Below, piece after piece: positions 8,296-17,200 of a stretch of 64,000 bases of DNA. Under the pieces are notes generated by a model. The model worked only from the letters and a program-made list of their open reading frames with translations. It made no database searches and was not told the DNA's origin. The stretch lies in NCBI RefSeq assembly GCF_030317115.1, contig NZ_JASZYF010000010.1, positions 1-64,000 on the forward strand, in the 5' to 3' direction. The stretch comes from Variovorax gracilis. GTDB lineage: Bacteria; Pseudomonadota; Gammaproteobacteria; Burkholderiales; Burkholderiaceae_C. Within the stretch, counting starts at the first letter, position 1. Each line of letters starts with the position of its first letter. Position numbers and translations under genes: made by a program.

Positions 8296-8808
8296 ATGCA
8301 CGCCACGCAACATCCGGATCTCCCAGCCGAAGTCGCCGAACTCGTCCGGCAATCTCAGCAGGCCAACGCAGCCCTCATGCGCGGGGACATTCGCCGGTAC
8401 CTCGAATTGGTCCCCCACTCCGACGACTACACGCTGATGTCCCCGTTCGGAGGAACGCCGACGCACGGCCCGCAAATCACGAGCGAACGCTGGGAGGAAA
8501 TCGGGCGATTCTTCAGGAACGGTTCGTTGACGCAGGAACTCGTCCAGTCATACGCTTCGACCGACATGGTGGTTCTTGCGACGATAGAACGAGCACATGT
8601 CGAGGTCGGCGGTTTGCCGGCGCAGGCGTGGTCGCTGCGCGTCACCTTGGTCTATCGCCGCGACGGGAGCGGATGGCGTCTGGCGCATCGGCATGCCGAC
8701 CCGCTCGCCAACGGCGTCAGCCTCGAGCACGCCGCCTCCCTCGCCCGGGACCCCGGAAGTTGCGCTGGCCCGGAACAGGCAGGCCATGGCGCGGTCGTGG
8801 AAGTCTGA
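8296..8808 (+). CDS. NTF2-like/SnoaL-type protein
   Basis: A 170-residue protein of the NTF2-like (DUF4440/SnoaL) superfamily: ELVRQSQQANAALMRGDIRRYLELVPHSDDYTLMSPFGG, then a beta-rich middle and RDGSGWRLAHRHADPL, the typical end of such domains. Members act as polyketide cyclases, isomerases or ligand-binding proteins, so no reaction can be assigned. The start at 8296 has AGGAG upstream. The segment after ADPL (about 35 residues) lies beyond the domain and has no recognisable fold. The divergent LysR gene is the likely regulator. Confidence 0.72.
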   Translation: MHATQHPDLPAEVAELVRQSQQANAALMRGDIRRYLELVPHSDDYTLMSPFGGTPTHGPQITSERWEEIGRFFRNGSLTQELVQSYASTDMVVLATIERAHVEVGGLPAQAWSLRVTLVYRRDGSGWRLAHRHADPLANGVSLEHAASLARDPGSCAGPEQAGHGAVVEV

Positions 8809-8821
8809 AGCGGCCTGGGAT

Positions 8822-10915
8822 TCAACGCAACTCGGCCACACCGTCGGCAGCCCGGACCCCGAGACCTTGCGGCAGGACGAAGACGGGATTGATCTCTGCT
8901 TCAACCAACTGATCTTTCAACTGCGCGGCCATGCGGGAAAAGGCGACGATGGCATCGACCAGCGCTTCGACGTCGGCCTTGGGCCGGCCGCGGAAGCCGT
9001 CGAGCAGCGGCCACGTCCTGAGTTCGCGGGCCATGTTCAATGCGTCGTTCCTGCCAAGGCCGCCTTCCCGCGGGAGCAGGCGCATCGTCGTGTCCTTGAA
9101 CAGTTCGGCGGTGACGCCGCCCATTCCGAGAAGAATCGCGGTGCCGAGCGGATCGCGGTGCATGCCGAGAATCAACTCGGTTCCTCCGCTCACCATCTCC
9201 TGCACCAGGAAGCGAGTGGGGCGCACTCCGGTGTTGCGCTCCACCTCACTCGCCATCGCACCGAGTCGCGCCGCAATCTGGTCCGCCGTGACGTTGACTG
9301 CCACGCCACCCACATCGCTCTTGTGCGTGATCTCGCTGGAGAGGATCTTCAGGACCACGCGGCCCCCAAGTTCACGCGCCGCGCGCTCAGCTTCGTCTGC
9401 ATCGTGCACGACCAACTCGCGCGCGCAGGGCACGCCGAAGCGCGCGAACAATTGCTTCGCCTGCGCCTCGTCCAGCGAGCCCACGGGGAGATCCCGGAGC
9501 GCCTCCTGTTCCACTGCGACGGAGTCTTCGTCGACCGGCCTTTCCTGGCTCGACTGCAGCATGCCCGCAAGGGCCGCCGTACAGCTTTCAGCGGCAACGA
9601 ACGCAGGCACGCCATGCTGGGTGAGCAGCGTAGCGGCCTCGGGCGCATGTGGACTGACGTAGGCCAGCACGGGCTTGTCGGAGAAGGGCAGGCACTCCGC
9701 GATGGCGCCGGCCATCAGCTCGGGCCTGCCGACACCCGATGACCCGACGATGATGACCAAGGCGTCGTAAGCCGGACTGGCCAGCAAGGTCCTGATAGCG
9801 CCGCGCAAGAGGTCCGGTTGCAGGCCTGCGAGCGTGACATCGATGGGATTGCGATCCAGCGCGGCATGCTCACCGCTCTGCAAGGCCCGCAAGGCTTCGG
9901 CAGTCGCTGCATCGGGTGCCGGAGTCTCGAAGCCGGAAACGCCCAGGCTGTCGGACACCAGGGTGCCGGCACCCCCGGTCGAGGTCAGGATGGCCACTCG
10001 CCTGCCCCGCAGCACGCGGCGCGTGGCGAGTGCGGCAGATATGTCCAGCAGGTCGCCGAACGTCGTTGCGCGGATCACGCCGGTATGGCGGAACAAGGCG
10101 TCGTACATGCGGTCCGCACCGGCGAGCGCACCGGTGTGCGACACCGCGGCCCTGGCGCCGGCTTCGGAGCGCCCGATCTTGAACGCGACGATGGGCTTCC
10201 CGGCCCGCGCTGCCTTGAGCGCGGCCTCACGGAACTTCTCCGGATGGCGGATCGCCTCGATGTACAGCGCGATCACTTGGGTCGCTGGATCGTCGACCAA
10301 GGCATCGACGAAATCAGCCAGTTCGAGGTCCATCTCGTTGCTGGTCGAAACCAGCTTGGACAGACCGATGCCCCTGGCGGACGCACGCGACAGCAACGCG
10401 CCGAGGATGCCTCCGCTCTGCGACACGACGCCAATGGCACCTGCATGGAAGTGCTCCATCTCCAGGGCGCCACTGGCCGAGAGCACGATGCCGTCAGTCA
10501 GGTTCACCAAGCCGATCGTGTTGGGACCCAGGATGCGCATGCGTCCGGCGGCTTCCATCAGTTGCTGCTGGCGCCGCGCGCCTTCCTCGCCAGTCTCGGT
10601 GTAGCCGCTCGCCAGCACGATGGCCGCGGCTGCGCCACGCCGGGCCAGATCACGAACGGCGAGGTGCGCCCGTTCGGCACCGAGGAGCACGATGCCCACG
10701 TCGGGCACCTCGGGCAGCGAATCCACATCGCGGTAGCAAGCCAGTTCCCCGATGCGATCGAGCTTGGGGTTGACTGGATAGATCGAGCCGGCGAAGCCAT
10801 GCTTCAGCAGGTACGACACGGGACGGCCGGCCGTCTTGGCCGGATCGCCCGAGGCGCCGATCACGGCGACGCTGCGAGGCTGGAGCAAACGTGTGAGTGC
10901 TTCCATGGCCGTCAT
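8822..10915 (-). CDS. NDP-forming acyl-CoA synthetase (acetate-CoA ligase family)
   Basis: A 697-residue protein with the fused domain order of ADP-forming acyl-CoA synthetases: CoA-binding Rossmann domain (VAVIGASGDP at about 15-24), succinyl-CoA-ligase-like domain with the phosphoryl-carrying His260 in SHTGALAG, and a C-terminal ATP-grasp domain (from about residue 480, with VVLKILSSEITHKSDVGGV). It makes a CoA thioester with ATP to ADP plus phosphate, reversibly. Its start overlaps the stop of the enoyl-CoA hydratase gene by four bases (ATGA), so translation is coupled. Together with the hydratase and Bug receptor it probably activates an imported carboxylic acid. Some family members are feruloyl- or pimeloyl-CoA synthetases; a hydroxycinnamate or other aryl-propenoate is therefore possible, but not shown. 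Confidence 0.88.
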   Translation of the reverse strand: MTAMEALTRLLQPRSVAVIGASGDPAKTAGRPVSYLLKHGFAGSIYPVNPKLDRIGELACYRDVDSLPEVPDVGIVLLGAERAHLAVRDLARRGAAAAIVLASGYTETGEEGARRQQQLMEAAGRMRILGPNTIGLVNLTDGIVLSASGALEMEHFHAGAIGVVSQSGGILGALLSRASARGIGLSKLVSTSNEMDLELADFVDALVDDPATQVIALYIEAIRHPEKFREAALKAARAGKPIVAFKIGRSEAGARAAVSHTGALAGADRMYDALFRHTGVIRATTFGDLLDISAALATRRVLRGRRVAILTSTGGAGTLVSDSLGVSGFETPAPDAATAEALRALQSGEHAALDRNPIDVTLAGLQPDLLRGAIRTLLASPAYDALVIIVGSSGVGRPELMAGAIAECLPFSDKPVLAYVSPHAPEAATLLTQHGVPAFVAAESCTAALAGMLQSSQERPVDEDSVAVEQEALRDLPVGSLDEAQAKQLFARFGVPCARELVVHDADEAERAARELGGRVVLKILSSEITHKSDVGGVAVNVTADQIAARLGAMASEVERNTGVRPTRFLVQEMVSGGTELILGMHRDPLGTAILLGMGGVTAELFKDTTMRLLPREGGLGRNDALNMARELRTWPLLDGFRGRPKADVEALVDAIVAFSRMAAQLKDQLVEAEINPVFVLPQGLGVRAADGVAELR

Positions 10916-11703
10916 CCCTTCACCGCAGCCTTGGCCAGAAAGGCCTGCACCGACTCGCGGTGCTCGGTGCTCGTGTAGCAGATGCCCTGCGCCTGGCTCC
11001 CCTGGGCAAAGACCTGCTGGGCCGGCAACTCGAAGGTCTGGTCGAGGATGGCCTTGGAAAGGGCGAGCGCCGTCGCAGAGCCCTTGCTCAGTTCCGCGGC
11101 CCACGCCTGGGCGTCGGGAAGCAGCCGGTCTGCGGTGGTCTTCCGGTCCACGACGCCCAGGGCCAGCGCCTCGTCGACGTCGACCTTGCGACCGGTAAAG
11201 ATCAGTTCCTTGGCCTTCGGCAAGCCCACGCGGCGCGGCAGGAAGTACATGCCGCCGCCATCGGGAACGATGCCCCGGTGAATGTATGACCAGGTGAAGC
11301 TGGCCCACTCGCTGGCGATGATGAAGTCGCAGGCCAGGGCGGTATCCGCGCCGAGTCCGGAGGCGGCGCCGTTCACCGCGGCAATCACGGGCTTGGGCAT
11401 CGTGTGCAGCAGCATCTGCGCATGGTGCACGCGCTGCTGCCGGTGCCAGCCGTTGAACGCGATCTCGCCGGTGGGGGCGCTCATGCGGCGCTCCATGCCC
11501 GCAATGTCGCCCCCGGCGCAGAAGCCCTTGCCTGCGCCCGTGAGCACCAAGGCCCTGATGCGCTTGTCGGCGGCGATGCGCTCCAGAGCGATGATGAATT
11601 CGCCGCGCATCTCGTCGCTCATTGCGTTGCGCTTGTCCGGGCGGTTCAGGGCAAGCGTCGCGACGCCGCTCTCGACCTGCAGTTGGATCAGTGAATCAGT
11701 CAT
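10912..11703 (-). CDS. enoyl-CoA hydratase/isomerase family protein
   Basis: A 263-residue crotonase-fold protein. The oxyanion-hole segments are FCAGGDIAGM and AAVNGAASGLGADTALACDF, and the active-site loop is GIVPDGGGMYFLPRRVG with Asp at the position that varies by reaction. Members hydrate, isomerise or cleave acyl-CoA thioesters in the cytoplasm. The start at 11703 follows AAGGATGG. An ATG six bases upstream sits too close to the ribosome site. It lies 32 bp after the Bug gene and overlaps the CoA synthetase gene by four bases. The presence of a hydratase plus an NDP-forming ligase recalls the non-oxidative feruloyl-CoA route, but a vanillin dehydrogenase gene is missing. Confidence 0.88.
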   Translation of the reverse strand: MTDSLIQLQVESGVATLALNRPDKRNAMSDEMRGEFIIALERIAADKRIRALVLTGAGKGFCAGGDIAGMERRMSAPTGEIAFNGWHRQQRVHHAQMLLHTMPKPVIAAVNGAASGLGADTALACDFIIASEWASFTWSYIHRGIVPDGGGMYFLPRRVGLPKAKELIFTGRKVDVDEALALGVVDRKTTADRLLPDAQAWAAELSKGSATALALSKAILDQTFELPAQQVFAQGSQAQGICYTSTEHRESVQAFLAKAAVKG

Positions 11704-11735
11704 GGGGTCCATCCTTTTCAGTCTTGAACTCGGCC

Positions 11736-12716
11736 TCAATCGGCCTTCACGTTGTTTTCCTTGACGATGCGCGACCAGCGGGCAGTCTCGGTTTGAACGA
11801 AGTCGCCCAACTCGGCCGAGGAGCCGGCGCTGACGGTGAGGCCTTCCGGTTCGAGCATCTTGCGAAACTGGGCGCTCTCCGTGGCCTTCTTCGCGGCTGC
11901 GTTCAACCTGCCGATCACCTCCGTCGGCGTGCCCGCCGGGACGAAGAGGCCATACCAGCTTTCGACCGCGTAGCCCGGAACGGTCTCCGAGATGGCGGGC
12001 ACATCCTTCAGGGCCTGCGCTCGGCCCGGCGTGGTGACGCCGATGGCGCGCAGCTTGCCGGCGGCGACCTGCGAGGAAGCCGCGGCGGCGGTAGCGAACA
12101 TCATGTCCACCTGCCCGCCGAGCAGATCGGTCAAGGCGGGGCCCGCGCCCTTGTAGGGAACATGCGTGAGCTGCACCTTCGCCAGGTTGGTGAACATCTC
12201 GCCCGCAAGATGCGCCGAGGTGCCGTTGCCTTGCGACGCGTAGGACAACGCGCCCGGCTTTGCGCGCGCTGCGGCGACGACATCCGCCACCGACTTGTAG
12301 GAACTGTCCGCGCGCACCACGAGAACGTTGGGGCCGCGTGCGAGCAGGACAACAGGCGCGAAAGCCTTCTGCGTGTCGTAGGGGAGCTTCGCCATGAGGC
12401 TCGGATTGACCGCATGCGCAAAGGTCGAGACCAGCACCGAATAGCCGTCGGGTGGGCTCTTGGCCACGGCATCGCTGCCAATGATGGTGCCCGCGCCGGG
12501 CTTGTTGTCGACGATGACCGATTGACCCAGCGCCTGCGACATTCCCACGCCCAGCGCGCGAGCGATGGCATCGGTGCCGCCGCCCGGCGCGAAGGGAACG
12601 ACCAGCTTCACGGGCCTGTCCGGAAACGCCGCGAGGGCGGCGGAGGAGGCCGCCAACGCGGTTGCGGCCAGGCAGCCGGACAAGCGCCGCAGAAATGAAC
12701 GAAGGGGAAGGGTCAT
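11736..12716 (-). CDS. Bug-family tripartite tricarboxylate transporter receptor
   Basis: A 326-residue periplasmic receptor. The signal peptide covers about the first 30 residues (LAATALAASSAALA), followed by FPDRPVKLVVPFAPGGGTDAIAR, VIVDNKPGAGT and the C-terminal WSRIVKENNV typical of the family. The start at 12716 has AGGAGACA upstream; the longer frame from 12767 would put residues before the signal peptide. It is the first gene of the Bug-hydratase-ligase unit and is divergent from an IclR-family gene, with 142 bp between. The IclR protein is the likely regulator. No TctA/TctB genes are near. The ligand is likely the carboxylate that the ligase activates. Confidence 0.92.
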   Translation of the reverse strand: MTLPLRSFLRRLSGCLAATALAASSAALAAFPDRPVKLVVPFAPGGGTDAIARALGVGMSQALGQSVIVDNKPGAGTIIGSDAVAKSPPDGYSVLVSTFAHAVNPSLMAKLPYDTQKAFAPVVLLARGPNVLVVRADSSYKSVADVVAAARAKPGALSYASQGNGTSAHLAGEMFTNLAKVQLTHVPYKGAGPALTDLLGGQVDMMFATAAAASSQVAAGKLRAIGVTTPGRAQALKDVPAISETVPGYAVESWYGLFVPAGTPTEVIGRLNAAAKKATESAQFRKMLEPEGLTVSAGSSAELGDFVQTETARWSRIVKENNVKAD

Positions 12717-12822
12717 GGGTTGTCTCCTGCCGCGCGGGCAAATGGGCTGTCGTGATCTGGTGCTCACGGGCCGGAGTCACCATGGACGAAGCTTAGGAAG
12801 TCCTGGGCCGATTGGCATCCCA

Positions 12823-12845
12823 CCAATTCCATCCAGTGGAACTGG
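12823..12845. promoter_or_regulatory. putative IclR operator
   Basis: CCAATTCCA and TGGAACTGG form a 9-bp inverted repeat with one mismatch and a 5-bp spacer, located 13 bp before the IclR start codon in the region shared with the Bug unit. Its size and position fit a regulator-binding site for both directions. The gene itself has no clear Shine-Dalgarno. Confidence 0.5.
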
Positions 12846-12858
12846 CTAGACTTGCCGC

Positions 12859-13656
12859 ATGTCGTCCAGGTCCGCGCAGTCCCTCAGACCCGAGAACCCC
12901 GGCCGCTCTCCGTCCAACAGGTCGCTCGAGCGAGGCATCGAGATACTTCGATCGTTCCGGCCCGGTTCGGAACTGCTCGGCAACGCGGAACTCGCCGAGC
13001 GAACGGGCCTGTCGCGCTCCACCGTGAGCCGGCTGGCGCAGACGCTGGTCGGCATGGGCTACCTCCAAGTGGAGCCGCGCACGCGCGCCTACAGCCTCGC
13101 GCCCGCAGTGCTCAGCCTGGCGCACGCGATGCGGAGCGGCTCCACCGCGCTCGCCATCGCAGCACCGCACATGCGCGCCGCCTCCCAGGGGGAACGCATC
13201 AACGTGGGACTGGCCGCTCCCGATCGGGATGAGATGGTCTATCTGGAATCCATCCGCTACAACCGGCGGCCGTCGCTGCGAACGGTCGTCTCGGGGCAAC
13301 GCGTGCCGATGGAGCTGACCTCCCTCGGGCGGGCCTATCTCGCGAGCGCTCCGGAAGGGCGGCGCAAGGCCCTGCTGGCTCACTTCCGCCGGCTGCGGCG
13401 TGCGCAATGGACGCAACTCGGGCCAGCACTGTCGGAGGCGATTCGCGCGGTGGAAGAACAAGGCTACTGCGCGGCCGCATGGCAGCCCGAGGTCGTCGCG
13501 GTGGCCACGCCTTTGGCGTTCAAGGGCTCGCACTATGCGCTGAACGTGAGCCTGTCCACGGCTGAACCATTCGCGCAGATGGTGCGCGAGCTCGCTCCTG
13601 TGCTGCTCGCATTGAAAGCTCGCATCCAGCGTGGGCTGGACGCGGCGACCGACTGA
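12859..13656 (+). CDS. IclR-family transcriptional regulator
   Basis: A 265-residue IclR-type regulator. The N-terminal helix-turn-helix is at about residues 20-80 (SLERGIEILRSF, then ELAERTGLSRSTVSRLAQTL), followed by the GAF-like IclR effector domain with EGRRKALLAHF and ALNVSLSTAEPF. It is divergent from the Bug-hydratase-ligase unit and 7 bp from the convergent catR gene. Control of the Bug unit is inferred from position and from the inverted repeat at the start. Effector unknown. Confidence 0.9.
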   Translation: MSSRSAQSLRPENPGRSPSNRSLERGIEILRSFRPGSELLGNAELAERTGLSRSTVSRLAQTLVGMGYLQVEPRTRAYSLAPAVLSLAHAMRSGSTALAIAAPHMRAASQGERINVGLAAPDRDEMVYLESIRYNRRPSLRTVVSGQRVPMELTSLGRAYLASAPEGRRKALLAHFRRLRRAQWTQLGPALSEAIRAVEEQGYCAAAWQPEVVAVATPLAFKGSHYALNVSLSTAEPFAQMVRELAPVLLALKARIQRGLDAATD

Positions 13657-13662
13657 ACCTTC

Positions 13663-14580
13663 CTATTCCGCCCGCCTGGCCATGCTGCGCACGGAAGTCG
13701 GCAATGACCGGACCATCTCGGCCAGGTAGGTCGTCAACTCAGATTCGTCGCTTCGGCGGCGGTTCATGATCACCGGCGTGGTCACGCCTGCGTCGCCCAA
13801 GGGCAGGTAGAGCACGCCGTCGCGGTGCAGGTTCTGCACCGACTGCGGCACCAGTGCATACCCGAGGCCTGCGACCACGAGGCCGATGGCGGTTTGCACC
13901 TCGTTCGATTCCAGCGCGATCACGGGCTTCAGGCCGCGCGACTGGAACATCTCCAGCACCTGGTCGGCATAGCTCGGCCGCGGCTTCGCGGGATACAGCA
14001 GGAGCGGCTCCGTCGCCAGCTTGGCCAGGCTGATCGTCTTGTGCTTGACCAGGCGATGGTTCGCGGGCAACGCCACCATCACCGGCTCCTCACGAACCAG
14101 TTCGCCGACGACGTCATCGTCATCGAAGTTGAGCCGGCCGAAACCCATGTCGATGCGGCCCGCCTTGAGACCCTCCACCTGCTGCACCGTCGTCATCTCG
14201 TACAGGCTCAGGTCGACCGTCGGCTGTTCCTCACGGAATTTCCGGATCACGTCGGGCAGCTTGCCGTACAGCGTGGAGGGCGCAAACCCGATCGCGTACC
14301 AGGTGCGTCTGCCGCCCGCGATGCGCGCGGTTGCGGCTTGCACTTCCGACATGCGATCGAGCATCTGCTGCGCCTGGATCTGGAAGAACCGTCCGGCCGG
14401 CGTGAGACGCAGCGGACGCGACCCCCGGTGCAGCAGTTCCGCGCCGAGTTCCTCTTCGAGCGTGCGGATCTGCCGGCTCAATGGCGGCTGGGCGATATGC
14501 AACTGTTCGGCCGCGCGGCTGAAGCTCAGTTCGCGGGCGACCGCGCAGAAGTAGCGCAGATGGCGCAATTCGAGGTGCAT
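13663..14580 (-). CDS. catR: CatR/CatM-type LysR regulator of cat-ben genes
   Basis: A 305-residue LysR-type regulator. MHLELRHLRYFCAVARE and RAAEQLHIAQPPLSRQIRTLEEELG match the CatM/BenM/CatR branch, which responds to cis,cis-muconate (BenM also to benzoate). The start at 14580 follows ACAGGAGAC, and an upstream in-frame codon would run back through the divergent promoter. It is divergent from catB, with an ATAC-N7-GTAT site between them. It is the only aromatic-type regulator at the locus; no AraC-type benR is present, so this protein may control benzoate oxygenation as well as the muconate branch. Confidence 0.9.
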   Translation of the reverse strand: MHLELRHLRYFCAVARELSFSRAAEQLHIAQPPLSRQIRTLEEELGAELLHRGSRPLRLTPAGRFFQIQAQQMLDRMSEVQAATARIAGGRRTWYAIGFAPSTLYGKLPDVIRKFREEQPTVDLSLYEMTTVQQVEGLKAGRIDMGFGRLNFDDDDVVGELVREEPVMVALPANHRLVKHKTISLAKLATEPLLLYPAKPRPSYADQVLEMFQSRGLKPVIALESNEVQTAIGLVVAGLGYALVPQSVQNLHRDGVLYLPLGDAGVTTPVIMNRRRSDESELTTYLAEMVRSLPTSVRSMARRAE

Positions 14581-14629
14581 GGCGTCTCCTGTTGGCGGAT
14601 CACGTGCTCGGTGAAAACCCGGAGTCTCT

Positions 14630-14644
14630 ATACCTTGAAGGTAT
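14630..14644. promoter_or_regulatory. CatR/BenM-type operator (ATAC-N7-GTAT)
   Basis: ATACCTTGAAGGTAT is a perfect palindrome matching the ATAC-N7-GTAT consensus known for BenM and CatM recognition sites and the T-N11-A rule for LysR regulators. It lies 50 bp upstream of catR and 58 bp upstream of catB, where a shared activator and autoregulation site is expected. I did not find a second clear site downstream. Confidence 0.82.
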
Positions 14645-14701
14645 TTTGCCGGACTCAATCGATATTGGACCGCAAGCCTCGTGAAGACGAACATTCAACC
14701 C

Positions 14702-15856
14702 ATGAACACGAGCCCCACCATTCAATCCGTCGACGCCGTCCTGGTCGACTTGCCGACCATCCGCGCCCACAAGCTGGCGATGACGACCATGATGCGCCAG
14801 ACGCTCGTGATCGTGCAGCTGGTCTGCAGCGACGGCCTCACCGGCGTCGGCGAGGCCACCACCATCGGCGGCCTGGCCTACGGCGACCAAAGCCCCGAGA
14901 GCATCAAGAGCGCGATCGACAACTACCTCGCGCCGCTGCTCATCGGCACGGACGCGACCGGCGTCAATGTAGCGATGCAGCGCGTGTCCGCTTCCGTCCA
15001 AGGCAACTCCTTCGCCAAGTCGGCGGTCGAGATCGCATTGCTCGATGCGCAAGGCCAGCGCCTCGGCCTTCCCATCCACGCGCTGCTGGGTGGCGCCATG
15101 CGCGAGGCTCTGCCGGTGCTCTGGACCCTGGCGAGCGGAGATGCCACGCGCGACGTCGACGAGGCGCTTGCCTTGATCGAGGCGCGCCGTCACAACGTCT
15201 TCAAGCTGAAGATCGGAAGCCACCCGCTGGCAGAGGACATCGCTCACGTCCAGGCGATCCGCCGCGGCCTGGGCGACGACGTGATGCTCACTGTCGACGT
15301 GAACCAGGCCTGGGACGAGACTACCGCCGTCCAAGGCATTGCAGCGCTCGAAGCCATCGGCGTCAGCCTCGTGGAACAACCCGTGGCACGCCGCAATCGT
15401 CGCGCATTGAAGCGGCTCAGCGCCCGCTTCGATGTCGCCATCATGGCCGACGAGGCGGTGCACGATGCGATCGATGCCTTCGACCTGGCCGCCGATGCCG
15501 CTGCCGACGTCTACGCGCTCAAGATCTCGCAGGCCGGCGGCCTGTGGCCCACCTTGCGGGCTGCTTCCGTCGCCGACGCGAGCGGCGTCGGCATCTACGG
15601 CGGCACTCTGCTGGAGGGCAGCATCGGGAGCATCGCCGCGGCCCATGTCTTTGCCGCCTGCCCGAAGCTGAGCTGGGGCACCGAACTGTTCGGCCCGTTG
15701 CTGCTCAAGGACGACATCGTTGTCCGGCGTCCTGACTACCGCGACTTCGAACTGCAACTGCCGAAGGTGCCCGGCCTTGGCGTACAGCTCGACCTCGACA
15801 AGCTCGCCTTCTATCGCCGCGACCGCTCGTCGCAGGCCGTCGCCGTCACCGCCTGA
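14702..15856 (+). CDS. catB: muconate cycloisomerase
   Basis: A 384-residue enolase-superfamily enzyme that converts cis,cis-muconate to (+)-muconolactone in the beta-ketoadipate pathway. The catalytic KxK is in FKLKIG (about residues 168-170). Metal ligands are expected in VDVNQAWDE, LVEQPV and MADEAV, and the C-terminal loop GGTLLEGSIG is typical. I prefer the ATG at 14702; an in-frame GTG at 14681 has no ribosome site either and lies nearer the operator. It is 11 bp before catC. It opens a run of nine same-strand genes to benE. Chloromuconate cycloisomerases are close relatives, but the catC neighbour supports the unchlorinated pathway. Confidence 0.93.
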   Translation: MNTSPTIQSVDAVLVDLPTIRAHKLAMTTMMRQTLVIVQLVCSDGLTGVGEATTIGGLAYGDQSPESIKSAIDNYLAPLLIGTDATGVNVAMQRVSASVQGNSFAKSAVEIALLDAQGQRLGLPIHALLGGAMREALPVLWTLASGDATRDVDEALALIEARRHNVFKLKIGSHPLAEDIAHVQAIRRGLGDDVMLTVDVNQAWDETTAVQGIAALEAIGVSLVEQPVARRNRRALKRLSARFDVAIMADEAVHDAIDAFDLAADAAADVYALKISQAGGLWPTLRAASVADASGVGIYGGTLLEGSIGSIAAAHVFAACPKLSWGTELFGPLLLKDDIVVRRPDYRDFELQLPKVPGLGVQLDLDKLAFYRRDRSSQAVAVTA

Positions 15857-15867
15857 GGACCACCGCC

Positions 15868-16158
15868 ATGCTGTTCCACGTCGAAATGACCGTTCGCCTT
15901 CCGCACGACATGCCGCCGGCGCAAGCCGACCAGCTCAAGTCGCGCGAGAAGGAGATTGCACAGGGCCTCCAGCGCGACGGTGTCTGGCGCCACCTGTGGC
16001 GAGTTGCCGGGCGCTACGCCAACGTCAGCATCTTCGACGTTGCCGACAACGCGGCGTTGCACGACACGCTGATGACGCTGCCCCTGTTCCCCTACATGGA
16101 TATCGAGGTGCGGCCGCTCTGCCGTCACGCCTCGTCCATCCACCACGACGACCGCTGA
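15868..16158 (+). CDS. catC: muconolactone delta-isomerase
   Basis: A 96-residue protein of full family length. MLFHVEMTVRLPHDMP at the start and the FDVADNAALHDTLMTLPLFPYM segment near the end are diagnostic. It isomerises muconolactone to beta-ketoadipate enol-lactone, acting as a homodecamer in the cytoplasm in characterised cases. It follows catB by 11 bp and precedes catA by 49 bp. The next enzyme, enol-lactone hydrolase (pcaD/catD), and pcaIJ/pcaF are not in this window. Confidence 0.95.
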   Translation: MLFHVEMTVRLPHDMPPAQADQLKSREKEIAQGLQRDGVWRHLWRVAGRYANVSIFDVADNAALHDTLMTLPLFPYMDIEVRPLCRHASSIHHDDR

Positions 16159-16207
16159 TTTCCATTTCCCTCAACCCTGACCCCCACGACCCCACGGAGA
16201 CAAAGCC

Positions 16208-17128
16208 ATGAACGAAATGAGCAAGACCCAGCTGCTGGAAAAAGTCACGCACTCGAACCGGCCCAACGGCAACCCACGCGTCCAGAAGATCACGGCGCGC
16301 ATCGTCGGCGACCTTTTTCGCGCGATCGACGACCTGGACATCCAGCCCGACGAGTTCTGGGCGGGCGTCGACTGGCTTTCGCGCCTGGCATCGAGCGGCC
16401 AGGCGGGCCTGATCACCGCCGGCCTGGGCTTCGATCGTCTGCTGGACATCCGCCTCGACGAAGCCGATGAACGCGCGGGGCGCAATGCCGGGACCCCGCG
16501 CGCCATCGAAGGGCCGCTCTACATTGCCGGTGCGCCGCTCGCGAAGTACGAAGTGCGCGTCGATGAAGAAGGCGACGCGAAGCGCGGCGAAACGATGGTG
16601 ATGGAGGGTCGCGTGCTCGACATCCACGGCGAGCCCGTTGCCGGTGCCATCGTCGACGTGTGGCACGCCAACGAACTGGGCCGCTATTCGCACTTCGACC
16701 CTGACCAGGCCGAGTACGCCCTGCGCCGCCGCATCGAGACCGACGCCCAAGGGCGCTACCGCTTTCGCAGTTTCCTGCCGCCGGGCTACGCGATTCCCCC
16801 GAACAGCCCGACCTCGGAGTTGTTCAGCGCGATCGGACGCCACGGCAACCGCCCGGCGCACATCCACTTCCTCGTGGTCGCGCCGGGGCTGCGCACGCTG
16901 ACGACGCAGGTCAATGTGCCGGGCGACAGCTTCATCGACGACGACTTCGCCTTCGCAACGCGGGACGGCTTGATCCTCCAACTGGAGAAGAACACGCCCG
17001 CCAGGGGTTACGAGTCGCTCGGCGTGAACGAGCCCTTCACCCGTGTGCCATTCGACTTCATCATGCAGCCGGCCATTGACGAGAGCGAGGCCTCGCCTCA
17101 GGCCCGCGTGGCCCGCGCTGTCGGCTGA
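16208..17128 (+). CDS. catA: catechol 1,2-dioxygenase
   Basis: A 306-residue intradiol dioxygenase that splits catechol to cis,cis-muconate with non-heme Fe(III). The iron ligands are visible: Tyr160 (ELGRY), Tyr194 (PPGYAIP), His218 and His220 (RPAHIHF). The N-terminal helical dimerisation domain spans about residues 1-100. The start has GGAGACA upstream. The order catB-catC-catA is typical of betaproteobacteria and pseudomonads. The 147-bp gap to benA holds two hairpins. The overall sequence fits catechol-specific type I enzymes rather than chlorocatechol enzymes; only assay would settle that. Confidence 0.95.
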   Translation: MNEMSKTQLLEKVTHSNRPNGNPRVQKITARIVGDLFRAIDDLDIQPDEFWAGVDWLSRLASSGQAGLITAGLGFDRLLDIRLDEADERAGRNAGTPRAIEGPLYIAGAPLAKYEVRVDEEGDAKRGETMVMEGRVLDIHGEPVAGAIVDVWHANELGRYSHFDPDQAEYALRRRIETDAQGRYRFRSFLPPGYAIPPNSPTSELFSAIGRHGNRPAHIHFLVVAPGLRTLTTQVNVPGDSFIDDDFAFATRDGLILQLEKNTPARGYESLGVNEPFTRVPFDFIMQPAIDESEASPQARVARAVG

Positions 17129-17141
17129 TCCGACGCTGCCG

Positions 17142-17171
17142 CTCCCGAGCCGGCACGAGGCCGGCCGGGAG
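17142..17171 (+). promoter_or_regulatory. catA-benA intercistronic hairpin
   Basis: CTCCCG/CGGGAG and CCGGC/GCCGG arms form an almost continuous 11-bp stem with a small bulge and a 5-base loop, 13 bp after the catA stop. It is GC-rich without a T tract. It may be a processing or stabilising element, or a partial attenuator, between the cat and ben parts of the transcript. Confidence 0.5.
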
Positions 17172-17200
17172 GTCCATTTCCACACCGATCGTCGATGGGT

